Source: Pseudomonas protegens | Lineage (GTDB): Bacteria > Pseudomonadota > Gammaproteobacteria > Pseudomonadales > Pseudomonadaceae | Reading direction: 5' to 3' | DNA length: 64,000 nucleotides | NCBI RefSeq assembly: GCF_013407925.2 | Contig: NZ_CP060201.1 | Location: forward strand, 2,852,001-2,916,000 | Part shown: positions 45,435-54,751 of the stretch, piece after piece | Numbering within the stretch: the stretch's first letter is position 1 | How the letters are laid out: each line of letters starts with the position of its first letter | Position numbers and translations under genes: made by a program | Notes under the pieces: model-generated | The model's database searches: none | What the model saw: only the letters and a program-made list of their open reading frames with translations | What the model was told of the DNA's origin: nothing

Positions 45435-45468
45435 AAAAAAAAGCGCTGCCATCCCGGCAGCGCTTTTT
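45435..45468 (+). terminator. Terminator of the siderophore receptor gene
   Basis: AAAAGCGCTGCC and GGCAGCGCTTTT pair with an ATCCC loop and a T-run follows. It lies 12 bp after the stop and is symmetric enough to serve the convergent small gene. Confidence 0.93.
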
Positions 45469-45483
45469 ACAATCCGTCGTTTT

Positions 45484-45684
45484 CTATCCTTTCACCACAT
45501 CCCACAGTGCCTGCAGTTCCGCCTCGCTGAGCAATCCAGCGGGGTAACGCTCAACGATGATCCGGCGCGGATCAGGTTCCCTGATCTGACGCGTTCCATT
45601 GGACTTCAACCATTGCGCCAGAGCCTGCAGCGACTCGTTACTCATTGCCAAGGGATGGGACGTCCGCTCGCTGACCATGTTCAT
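45484..45684 (-). CDS. Small conserved hypothetical protein
   Basis: A 66-residue soluble protein. The core WLKSNGTRQIREPDPRRIIV and PAGLLSEAELQALWDVVKG reads like a conserved small Pseudomonas protein, but I cannot name it. The ATG at 45684 has GGAG upstream; an internal ATG 13 codons later is an alternative start. It converges with the receptor gene on a shared terminator. Confidence 0.65.
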   Translation of the reverse strand: MNMVSERTSHPLAMSNESLQALAQWLKSNGTRQIREPDPRRIIVERYPAGLLSEAELQALWDVVKG

Positions 45685-45828
45685 TCCAGCGCTCTCTCCT
45701 GGTATCTGAGCGGCCTAACTTATCCAAGGTTTATGACAGAACAACAAATGTTCCACATGTCTCAGAATCACCCCAAGGCAGATACAAGAGCTATGCCAAT
45801 GTGTCGGATGCGCCGACATACGGCCATG

Positions 45829-45860
45829 AAAAAGCCCGCAACCCCTCTGGGCTGCGGGCT
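45829..45860 (-). terminator. Terminator of the aguBA operon
   Basis: On the minus strand AGCCCGCA and TGCGGGCT form an eight-bp stem followed by TTTTT. It lies 65 bp past the aguA stop. Confidence 0.8.
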
Positions 45861-45922
45861 CGCTGACAAGCCTCAGGACCGATACAGCGACCTGCCTTGT
45901 GCGGCCGCTGTTACAACGGCAC

Positions 45923-47029
45923 TCAAACTCGCTGTGGCGCAGGCTGTTGTTGGGTAAGGCAATGGATATTGCCGCCCCCCAGTAACAGTTCGCGCCCGGG
46001 CACCATCACCACTTCATGCTCGGGGAACAGCGTCTGCAGGATGGCCTTGGCCGAGGCATCCATCGGGTCGTCAAAACTCGGTGCAATGATCCCGCCATTG
46101 ACGATCAGGAAGTTCACATAGGAACCGGCCAGGCGCACCGAGGGATTGCGCTCCTGGCTGCCTTGCACGGCATCGACACCGGCGCATTCCTCTTCGGTGG
46201 CATACAAGGGACCGGGAATCGGCATCTTGTGCACCTTGAAGGTGCGGCCCTTGGCGTCGAGGGTGTTTTCCAGCACCTGCATGGCCGCCCGGCAACGTGG
46301 ATAGTTCGGGTCCTGGGGATCGTCGGTCCAGGCCAGCAACACTTCACCCGGACGCACGTAGCAGCAGAAGTTATCCACATGACCGTCGGTTTCATCGTTG
46401 TACAGGCCGTCCGGCAGCCAGACGATGCGCTCCACTGACAGATGCTCGCGCAGCACCGCCTCGATCTGCTCGCGGGACAGGTGCGGGTTGCGGTTGTGGT
46501 TGAGCAGGCATTCCTCGGTGGTGATCAGCGTGCCTTCGCCGTCGACGTGAATCGAACCGCCTTCGAGCACGAAGCCCTCGGTGCGGTATTCCTGGCAGCG
46601 CTCGATTTCCAGCACCTTGCTGGCCACCTGCTCGTCACGATTCCAGGGCGCGTACAGACCGCCCTCGAAACCGCCCCAGGCATTGAAGCCCCAGTGCACG
46701 CCGCGCACTTCGCCGCTGTGGTTGATGACGAAAGTCGGGCCAGTGTCGCGGACCCAGGCATCGTCACTGGACATTTCCACCAGGCGGATATTGGGCACGT
46801 CCAGGCGCGCCCGGGCGTTTTCATACTGGGCCGCGGACACCGCCACGGTTACCGGTTCAAAGCGCGCGATGGCCTTGGCCACCGCGGCGTGGGCGGCCTG
46901 GGCCGGCTTGCCGCCCAGGCGCCAGTTGTCAGGGCGCTCGGGCCAGATCATCCAGGTCTGGGTCTGGGTCGCCCATTCGGCCGGCATGTAGAAACCGTCG
47001 GCGCGCGGTGTGCTGTGCAAAGTGCTCAT
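45923..47029 (-). CDS. aguA: AguA, agmatine deiminase
   Basis: A 368-residue guanidino-group hydrolase converting agmatine to N-carbamoylputrescine and ammonia. The nucleophile is Cys357 in [13 protein letters not shown], at the usual position; catalytic acid/base residues lie in [13 protein letters not shown] and ETDGHVDN. It begins five bases after aguB, so both are translated from one transcript. AguA with AguB makes putrescine from agmatine, the arginine decarboxylase product. Confidence 0.97.
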   Translation of the reverse strand: MSTLHSTPRADGFYMPAEWATQTQTWMIWPERPDNWRLGGKPAQAAHAAVAKAIARFEPVTVAVSAAQYENARARLDVPNIRLVEMSSDDAWVRDTGPTFVINHSGEVRGVHWGFNAWGGFEGGLYAPWNRDEQVASKVLEIERCQEYRTEGFVLEGGSIHVDGEGTLITTEECLLNHNRNPHLSREQIEAVLREHLSVERIVWLPDGLYNDETDGHVDNFCCYVRPGEVLLAWTDDPQDPNYPRCRAAMQVLENTLDAKGRTFKVHKMPIPGPLYATEEECAGVDAVQGSQERNPSVRLAGSYVNFLIVNGGIIAPSFDDPMDASAKAILQTLFPEHEVVMVPGRELLLGGGNIHCLTQQQPAPQRV

Positions 47030-47034
47030 AGTGT

Positions 47035-47913
<879 letters not shown>

Positions 47914-48097
47914 GGAACAACTCCCGGGCAATGGACGCGGTCGATGACAACGGATAGGAAAAGGACGGGGCACGACAAGGTCGCGCCTGACGACGGTCAC
48001 TTTATATCCGATAAATATCGACTTAAAAAGCCGCATAGATCTTTATCGCGAAAAATATCCGACAAAATACCGATAACAATCGAGTAACCATAAACAC

Positions 48098-48153
48098 ATT
48101 CGCCGGTAAGCCGGCTCCTACTGAGGGGTGCAGGAGCCGGCTTGCCGGCGAAT
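48098..48153. repeat. REP doublet
   Basis: ATTCGCCGGTAAGCCGGCTCC and its inverse ending GCTTGCCGGCGAAT flank a CTACTGAGGGGTGCAG centre. It sits between aguB and the kinase-lyase fusion gene. Confidence 0.88.
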
Positions 48154-48182
48154 GGAGCTGAACGCAAGCGAACGACGAGCCG

Positions 48183-51101
48183 TTACAGCTCCTCGCCCAG
48201 CACCTTGTCCAGCATGTCGACGAAGAAATCCACGCTCTGTCGGCTGGTGACCATCGGCGGCTTGATCTTGAGGATGTTCAAGTGATCGCCGGTGGGTTGC
48301 ATGAAGATCCCCAGTTCCCGCAGGCGATCGCACAGCAGGGTGGTTTCCTCGGTGGCCGGCTCCAGGGTCTGGTGATCGCGGATCAGTTCCAGCCCCAGGT
48401 AGAAACCGGAACCGTGCACCGCACCCACCAGCGGATGCCGTTCCTTGAGCGCCTCCAGGCGCTGCTTGAAGTGTTCGCCCACCACCCGGGCGTTGTCCCA
48501 GAGCCCTTCCTCCTGCATCACATCCAGCACCGCAAGGCCAATGCGGCAACTGACCGGGCTGCCGCCGGATGAAGAGAAGAAATAGCCTTCGGCCTCCAGC
48601 GCCTCGGCGATTTCGCGCCGGGTGATCACCGCGCCCAGAGGCTGGCCGTTGCCCATGCCCTTGGCCATGGTGATGATGTCCGGCACCACGCCCTGCTCCT
48701 CAAAGCCCCAGAAGAACTGGCCCATGCGCCCGTAACCCACCTGGACCTCATCGGCGATGCACACCCCGCCCCGCGCCCGGACTCGCTCGTAGACGGCCTG
48801 CAGATAGCCCGGCGGCAGGGCGATGCCGCCGGCGTTGCCATACACCGGTTCGCAGATGAAGCCGGCCAACTGGCGATCCTGCTGCTCCAGCTTGTGCAAC
48901 TGCTGGTCGACGCTGCGCAGGTACTGCGGCGTGCTGTGCGCTCCGCGGAACTCGCCACGATAGGTGTTGGGCGCCGTGACCGGGTGCACCCAGTCCGGGC
49001 GGCTGGTGAGGGCCTGGGGATTGTCGGCGATGGAGGTGGACACCGCATCGGCGGCCACCGACCAGCCGTGATAGGCCTCCAGCACGCTGAGCATGTCGCG
49101 CCCGCCGCTGTAGGCCCAGGCCAGGCGGATCGCCAGATCATTGGCCTCGGTGCCGCTGTTGACCAGGAACACCCGGTCCATGGAGTCCGGCGCCAGGGCC
49201 AGCAGGCGCTCGGAAAACTCGGCGATCGCGGCATAGTGAAAACGCGAATTGGTATTGAGCAGCGACCATTGACGGGCCGCCACGGCCGCCATGCGTGGGT
49301 GGCCATGACCGAGCACCGCGACGTTGTTGAGCATGTCCAGGTAGGAACGCCCCTGCATGTCGATCAGGTGATTGCGCCAACCGCGTTCGATCCGCGGCGG
49401 GTCGACGTAGTAGTGCTTCTGCGAGCGCGCAAAGCTGGCATCGCGGCGTTCCAGCAGGGTCTGTGGATCCAGCTCCGGTTCAGCATCGCAGGCCAGCCCC
49501 AGCAGCGCCGCCGGCGAGGGGCACAGGGCTTGCCAGGCCGGGGCCCGGGACGGGCTGCAAAACAGCGGTGGGTCCAGTTCGGCCCCCCGGCACAGCTGGA
49601 CCTTGAGCCGGCCATCTGCCGCCACCTCGCCCAGCACCTGGCCCTTGACCAGGGCCGCACCCGCTTGCAGTGAAGGCTCGACGCCCCACAGGTGCACGCT
49701 CAGGGTCGGGCCATCGAGGCGCAACAGGCCCTGCTCGCCACGGTGCAGGACCCCGGCGAACGGTGCTTCCACCGCGGTGCCCGCCGGGACTTGCAGTTGC
49801 ACATGCAAGGGACAGGTTTGCGGCTCCTCGGCACTGTCGGGACGGGTTTGCGACAGACGGTACTGACCGTATCGGCTGGCGGCCAGACCATGGGCGGCAC
49901 CGGCTTCGGCCAGCAGCCGATCATCGATTCCCGGCTGTTCCCAGTTGCCGGCTTCGAAGTGCGGGCTGAGCACGCCCAGGTCGATCAGAGCAAACTCGCG
50001 GCCCACCAGGCTTGGCAACAGCGGGGCAAAACCATCGCTACCGATGGCTGGCAGCGACTGACCCACGGCGCTGAGGATGGCCGCTTCCATGAACTCGAAA
50101 GACACGGAGCTGGCCACGCGGAAAATTTCCCACTCATGGGCCAGGTTCGCACGGGAATAGTCGTTGCCCGGATCGATGCTGACCTGCTGCTCGCCACTGA
50201 GCACCAGCACCGCGGCACGGGCCACGATCAGTGGCCAGAGCGCCAGCAGCTCCGCCCGTTGCAACGGATTGACCTGGTGATAGGCCTGGATCGCCGGCAG
50301 GATGCGCAGCGGATCGCCCTCGGCGTGATGCAACAGCGCGGCGCAGGTCACCGACAGATCGGTGATGCGCCAGGTGCGGATCAGGTCGCCGAAATCAATC
50401 ACCCCCTGCAACTGCCAGTGGCGCAACGCATCGCGCTGCCAGACCACGTTGTCATCGGTGATGTCCATATGGATCGCCTGCACCGGCAACTGCGCGAGCA
50501 GAGGCTGCAGGCGTCGCTCGGCGCGCTGCGCGCTGTCGGCGATCAAGGCCCGTTGCTGCGGGTCGCGGATCACGGGCAACAAATGCCCGATCAACGCCTG
50601 GGCATGCCGCGCATCCCACTGCAGGGTGCGCTCCAGGCCCGGGTGCTGGAAGTCCGCCAGGGCCAGGTCCATCTGCCCGCAGAGCCGGCCCAGGCCCGCC
50701 ACCAGTTCCACGCCCAGGTGCGGCAGATGGGTCAGGGAGCGCCCTTCTATATAGTCCAGCAGACGCACGTGCAGCGCTTGCCCGGCAATTTCCAGGGACA
50801 GAAGGTCCGCACCGTTCTTTGCCGGAATCACCCTCGGCACTCGCAGTTCGGGATGCTGCTGCAGATGCTTGAGAGCCGCGTGCTGCGCCTGCAACTCCAG
50901 GACCGAATAGTCGCCGCGACAGATCTTCAGGACAAAGCGCCCCTGGGGACAGTCGAGGCGATAGTTGAGGTCCTGCTGGCTGCCCAGGGACTGCAGGGTC
51001 CCCTGCAGGCCGTAATGGGTTGCCAACAGCTCCAGCGCTTGCTGCGCGCTAACCTGTGGACTGGGCAGACTAGCACGGTGGATCAAGGTGGCGAGCAACA
51101 T
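48183..51101 (-). CDS. Fusion of APH-type kinase, hybrid-motif domain and class III PLP enzyme (predicted amino-alcohol kinase/phospho-lyase)
   Basis: A 972-residue protein of three parts. Residues about 25-330 are an aminoglycoside-phosphotransferase-like kinase: Lys59, catalytic loop HMDITDDNVVW (His211, Asp213, Asn218) and metal site DFGD (236-239). Residues about 430-520 resemble a duplicated hybrid motif (M23-like). Residues about 555-972 are a class III aminotransferase with Asp784 and PLP lysine Lys814 (TMAKGMGNG). Human 5-hydroxylysine and ethanolamine-phosphate breakdown uses a separate kinase of this fold and a PLP phospho-lyase of this class, so one chain that phosphorylates an amino alcohol and then eliminates phosphate is a strong inference; a true aminotransferase is the alternative. 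AGGGG lies eight bases before the ATG. Confidence 0.85.
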   Translation of the reverse strand: MLLATLIHRASLPSPQVSAQQALELLATHYGLQGTLQSLGSQQDLNYRLDCPQGRFVLKICRGDYSVLELQAQHAALKHLQQHPELRVPRVIPAKNGADLLSLEIAGQALHVRLLDYIEGRSLTHLPHLGVELVAGLGRLCGQMDLALADFQHPGLERTLQWDARHAQALIGHLLPVIRDPQQRALIADSAQRAERRLQPLLAQLPVQAIHMDITDDNVVWQRDALRHWQLQGVIDFGDLIRTWRITDLSVTCAALLHHAEGDPLRILPAIQAYHQVNPLQRAELLALWPLIVARAAVLVLSGEQQVSIDPGNDYSRANLAHEWEIFRVASSVSFEFMEAAILSAVGQSLPAIGSDGFAPLLPSLVGREFALIDLGVLSPHFEAGNWEQPGIDDRLLAEAGAAHGLAASRYGQYRLSQTRPDSAEEPQTCPLHVQLQVPAGTAVEAPFAGVLHRGEQGLLRLDGPTLSVHLWGVEPSLQAGAALVKGQVLGEVAADGRLKVQLCRGAELDPPLFCSPSRAPAWQALCPSPAALLGLACDAEPELDPQTLLERRDASFARSQKHYYVDPPRIERGWRNHLIDMQGRSYLDMLNNVAVLGHGHPRMAAVAARQWSLLNTNSRFHYAAIAEFSERLLALAPDSMDRVFLVNSGTEANDLAIRLAWAYSGGRDMLSVLEAYHGWSVAADAVSTSIADNPQALTSRPDWVHPVTAPNTYRGEFRGAHSTPQYLRSVDQQLHKLEQQDRQLAGFICEPVYGNAGGIALPPGYLQAVYERVRARGGVCIADEVQVGYGRMGQFFWGFEEQGVVPDIITMAKGMGNGQPLGAVITRREIAEALEAEGYFFSSSGGSPVSCRIGLAVLDVMQEEGLWDNARVVGEHFKQRLEALKERHPLVGAVHGSGFYLGLELIRDHQTLEPATEETTLLCDRLRELGIFMQPTGDHLNILKIKPPMVTSRQSVDFFVDMLDKVLGEEL

Positions 51102-51342
51102 ACAACGACCCCTGGAATTGTTATAGGCCGCTTATATCGCCATTGTGCAGGGCGTTGCGCAACCCCCGCGCACCACACATGGCCAGACTCCGGTCCGCCA
51201 TGGTTGCCAGTGAACGCACCACAACTGGTTACCGAGAGTGGCCTCATCAATCAGTGCCTATTGCACCCGGGGCAGCTTGCCGACAAGCTATGCTGCATTT
51301 TTTGCGGTACATGACCGTTTTCTAGGATACAGGCCACCCCAC

Positions 51343-52425
51343 ATGCGCATTCTCATCACCGGCGGAGCCGGTTTTATCGGCTCGGCTTTGGTCCGCCATC
51401 TGATCCAGTACACGGAACACGAAGTCCTCAACCTGGACAAACTGACCTACGCGGGCAACCTGGAATCGCTGCAGAGCATCGCCAGCAACAGCCGCTATGA
51501 GTTCGTCAAGGCGGACATCGTCGACCAGGCCACGGTCAGCGCCGTGCTCGCGCGCTTCCAGCCCCAGGCGATCATGCACCTGGCGGCAGAGTCCCATGTC
51601 GATCGCTCCATCGATGGGCCGTCGGATTTCATCCAGACCAATATCGTTGGCACCTACAGCCTGCTGGAAGCGACCCGCGGCTACTGGCATAAATTGCCCG
51701 AAGCGGAAAAAGCCGCCTTCCGCTTCCACCATATTTCCACCGACGAGGTCTATGGCGACCTGCATGGCTTAGACGATCTGTTCACCGAAACCACGCCCTA
51801 CGCCCCCAGCTCGCCCTACTCCGCCAGCAAGGCTGCGTCCGACCATCTGGTCCGCGCCTGGCAGCGCACCTACGGCCTGCCGGTGCTGATCACCAACTGC
51901 TCCAACAACTACGGCCCGTTCCACTTCCCCGAGAAACTGATCCCGCTGGTAATCCTCAATGCCCTGGCTGGCAAGCCCCTGCCGGTGTATGGCAACGGCC
52001 TGCAGGTGCGCGACTGGCTGTACGTCGAGGATCACGCCCGGGCCCTGTTCAAGGTGGTGACCGAGGGCGTGGTCGGCGAGACCTACAACATCGGCGGCCA
52101 TAACGAGCAGAAAAATATCGACGTGGTGCGCGGAATCTGCAGCCTGCTGGAAGAGCTGGCCCCGCAAAAACCCCAGGGCGTCGCGCACTACGCCGACCTG
52201 ATCACCTTCGTCCAGGATCGTCCTGGCCACGACCTGCGTTACGCCATCGATGCCGGCAAGATCGAGCGGGAACTGGGCTGGGTGCCGGAAGAAACCTTCA
52301 CCAGCGGGCTGCGCAAGACCGTGCAGTGGTACCTGGAAAATCTCGAGTGGTGCCGCCGGGTACAGGACGGCAGTTATCAGGGCGAACGCCTGGGCTCCAC
52401 TAACATCAAGGATCTGATTGCATGA
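51343..52425 (+). CDS. rmlB: RmlB, dTDP-glucose 4,6-dehydratase
   Basis: A 360-residue extended short-chain dehydrogenase. NAD+ is bound by GGAGFIG (residues 7-13); catalysis uses [12 protein letters not shown] and YSASKAASD. It catalyses the second step of dTDP-L-rhamnose synthesis. The operon order is rmlB-A-C-D with ATGA overlaps throughout. The product feeds O-antigen, core or rhamnolipid assembly. Start at 51343 begins [10 protein letters not shown]. Confidence 0.97.
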   Translation: MRILITGGAGFIGSALVRHLIQYTEHEVLNLDKLTYAGNLESLQSIASNSRYEFVKADIVDQATVSAVLARFQPQAIMHLAAESHVDRSIDGPSDFIQTNIVGTYSLLEATRGYWHKLPEAEKAAFRFHHISTDEVYGDLHGLDDLFTETTPYAPSSPYSASKAASDHLVRAWQRTYGLPVLITNCSNNYGPFHFPEKLIPLVILNALAGKPLPVYGNGLQVRDWLYVEDHARALFKVVTEGVVGETYNIGGHNEQKNIDVVRGICSLLEELAPQKPQGVAHYADLITFVQDRPGHDLRYAIDAGKIERELGWVPEETFTSGLRKTVQWYLENLEWCRRVQDGSYQGERLGSTNIKDLIA

Positions 52426-53297
52426 TCAAAGGCATTGTTCTGGCGGGCGGTTCCGGCACCCGTCTGCACCCCATCACCCTCGGCGTTTCCAAGCAACTGT
52501 TGCCAATCTACGACAAGCCGATGATCTACTACCCGATCTCGGTACTGATGCTGGCCGGTATCCAGGACATCCTGATCATCTCTACCCCCCAGGACCTGCC
52601 GCAATACCGCAACCTGCTAGGTGATGGCAGCCAGTTCGGCGTGCGCTTCAACTACGCCGAACAGCCTTCGCCGGACGGCCTGGCCCAGGCCTTCCTGATC
52701 GGCGAGGAGTTCATCGGTGATGACCCGGTGTGCCTGATCCTCGGCGACAACATCTTCCACGGCCAATACTTCGGCGAACAACTGCGCGATGCTGCCAAGC
52801 GCAGCTCCGGGGCCACGGTGTTCGGCTACTGGGTCAAGGATCCGGAGCGTTTCGGCGTCATCGATTTCGACAGCGAAGGCCGCGCCCTGTCCATTGAAGA
52901 GAAACCCAAGAAGCCGAAATCCAGCTACGCCGTCACCGGCCTGTATTTCTACGACAACGACGTGGTGCAGATCGCCAAGGCGGTCAAGCCTTCGCCCCGT
53001 GGCGAACTGGAGATCACCGACGTCAACAACGCCTACCTCAAGCGTGGCGACCTGCATGTGGAGCGCTTCGGCCGTGGCTTCGCCTGGCTCGACACCGGAA
53101 CCCACGACAGCTTGCTGGAAGCCTCGCAGTACGTGCAGACCATCGAGCACCGCCAGGGCCTGAAGGTGGCCTGCCTGGAAGAGATCGCCTACGAAAACCA
53201 CTGGATCAGCCGCGAGCACCTGCTGGAGCGCGCCGCCTATTTCGGCAAGACCGGTTATGGCCAGTACCTGTTCACCCTGGCAGGAGAAGCACAATGA
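52422..53297 (+). CDS. rmlA: RmlA, glucose-1-phosphate thymidylyltransferase
   Basis: A 291-residue nucleotidyltransferase with [11 protein letters not shown] at the start (residues 8-18), [15 protein letters not shown] and [10 protein letters not shown]. It makes dTDP-glucose from dTTP and glucose-1-phosphate and is feedback-inhibited by dTDP-rhamnose in the family. It overlaps rmlB and rmlC by four bases each. Confidence 0.97.
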   Translation: MIKGIVLAGGSGTRLHPITLGVSKQLLPIYDKPMIYYPISVLMLAGIQDILIISTPQDLPQYRNLLGDGSQFGVRFNYAEQPSPDGLAQAFLIGEEFIGDDPVCLILGDNIFHGQYFGEQLRDAAKRSSGATVFGYWVKDPERFGVIDFDSEGRALSIEEKPKKPKSSYAVTGLYFYDNDVVQIAKAVKPSPRGELEITDVNNAYLKRGDLHVERFGRGFAWLDTGTHDSLLEASQYVQTIEHRQGLKVACLEEIAYENHWISREHLLERAAYFGKTGYGQYLFTLAGEAQ

Positions 53298-53839
53298 ATA
53301 TCATTGAGACTGCGCTTTCCGGGGTCTTGATCATCGAACCCAAGGTCTTCGGTGATGAGCGTGGTTTTTTTTACGAAAGCTTCAATGCAAAAGCCTTCGA
53401 AGAGGCTTCCGGCCTGAAAAAGCAGTTTGTTCAGGATAATCATTCTCGATCAGTGAAAAATGTGCTGCGTGGCCTGCACTACCAGATAGAGCACTCACAA
53501 GGAAAGCTCGTCAGGGTGACCGCCGGTGAAGTACTGGATGTGGCGGTGGATATCCGCCGCAGCTCTCCTAGTTTCGGCCGCTGGGCAAGTGTTCGCCTGT
53601 CCGCAGAGAACAATCGTCAGCTATGGATTCCCGAAGGGTTCGCCCATGGTTTCGTAGTGCTCAGCGACTCCGCCGAGTTCCTCTACAAGACCACTGATTA
53701 CTACACGCCATCCGCTGAGCGTTGCATTCGCTGGGACGACCCGACTCTGGCCATCGATTGGCAATTGCAGGAACCACCAACCCTCTCAGCCAAGGACCAG
53801 AATGGCAAAAGTCTGAAAGAAGCCGACCTGTTTCCATGA
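53294..53839 (+). CDS. rmlC: RmlC, dTDP-4-keto-6-deoxyglucose 3,5-epimerase
   Basis: A 181-residue cupin. The catalytic His/Asp region is RGLHYQ and FAHGFVVLS, with the [11 protein letters not shown] entry. It makes the 3,5-epimerised sugar for RmlD. Codons 20-55 are noticeably more AT-rich than rmlA or rmlD and include a run of eight T (53365-53372) in the GFFY codons, hinting at mosaic ancestry. It overlaps both neighbours. Confidence 0.95.
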   Translation: MNIIETALSGVLIIEPKVFGDERGFFYESFNAKAFEEASGLKKQFVQDNHSRSVKNVLRGLHYQIEHSQGKLVRVTAGEVLDVAVDIRRSSPSFGRWASVRLSAENNRQLWIPEGFAHGFVVLSDSAEFLYKTTDYYTPSAERCIRWDDPTLAIDWQLQEPPTLSAKDQNGKSLKEADLFP

Positions 53840-54717
53840 CCACACCCTTGAAAATCCTCATCAGCGGCCAGCACGGCCAGGTCTCCCGGGAGTTGCAGCA
53901 GCGACTCAGCGACCTGGGCGAACTGGTGGTCCTGGGCCGCGAGCAGTTGGATCTGAGCCACCCGGAGCAGATCCGCCAGCAAGTACGAGCCGTGCGTCCG
54001 CACCTGATCATCAATGCCGCCGCCCACACCGCTGTCGATCAGGCCGAAAGCGAGCCGGAGCTGGCCTTTGCAATCAACGCCAGGGCCCCCGGGATCTTCG
54101 CCGAAGAAGCCCAGGCCCTGGGCGTGCCGCTGATCCACTACTCCACCGACTACGTGTTCGACGGGCGCAAGGACAGGCCCTATGTGGAGGACGACGAGCC
54201 CAATCCACTGGGGGTCTACGGCCAGAGCAAACTGGCCGGCGAGCGGGCCATCAGCCAGGTGCAGGGCCAGCACCTGATCCTGCGCACCAGCTGGGTCTAC
54301 GCCAGCCATGGCAAGAACTTCCTGCTGACCATGCAGCGCCTGCTGCAGGAGCGCCCCGAGCTACGGGTGGTGGCCGACCAGATCGGCGCACCGACCTGGG
54401 CCGGCACCATCGCCAACAGCACTCGCGCCCTGATCGAACGCTGGCTGGCAGGCAAACCGGGCGCCTGGGGCACCTACCACCTCAGCGCCCAGGGCGAAAC
54501 GTCCTGGTTCGGCTTCGCCCAGGCCATCGGCGAGCAGTTGCTGGCCACCGGCAAACCCTGCGCCGTGCTGCAAGCCATCCCCTCCAGCGCCTACCCGACA
54601 CCGGCTCCGCGGCCGCTCAACTCGCGCCTGGACTGCAGCCGCCTGGCTCGGGAATGGGGCGTGACCCAGCCGGACTGGCACAGCGCACTGCGCGAGTGTC
54701 TTGCCGAGCAGGGCTAG
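53836..54717 (+). CDS. rmlD: RmlD, dTDP-4-dehydrorhamnose reductase
   Basis: A 293-residue NAD(P)H-dependent reductase with GQHGQVSRELQ as nucleotide site, STDYVFDG and YGQSKLAGE with the catalytic Tyr and Lys. It completes dTDP-L-rhamnose. Its ATG overlaps the rmlC stop (ATGA). A hairpin just past its stop (54725-54749) separates it from dctB. Confidence 0.96.
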   Translation: MTTPLKILISGQHGQVSRELQQRLSDLGELVVLGREQLDLSHPEQIRQQVRAVRPHLIINAAAHTAVDQAESEPELAFAINARAPGIFAEEAQALGVPLIHYSTDYVFDGRKDRPYVEDDEPNPLGVYGQSKLAGERAISQVQGQHLILRTSWVYASHGKNFLLTMQRLLQERPELRVVADQIGAPTWAGTIANSTRALIERWLAGKPGAWGTYHLSAQGETSWFGFAQAIGEQLLATGKPCAVLQAIPSSAYPTPAPRPLNSRLDCSRLAREWGVTQPDWHSALRECLAEQG

Positions 54718-54724
54718 GCATAAT

Positions 54725-54749
54725 GCGCCTGTATCCACAGGCGCCTTTT
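54725..54749 (+). terminator. Intrinsic terminator between rmlD and dctB, abutting the dctB start
   Basis: GCGCCTGT and ACAGGCGC pair over an ATCC loop and CTTTTCC follows. The hairpin ends just three bases before the dctB ATG at 54752, so it both closes the rml transcript and would occupy the dctB ribosome-binding region in any read-through RNA. Confidence 0.75.
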
Positions 54750-54751
54750 CC

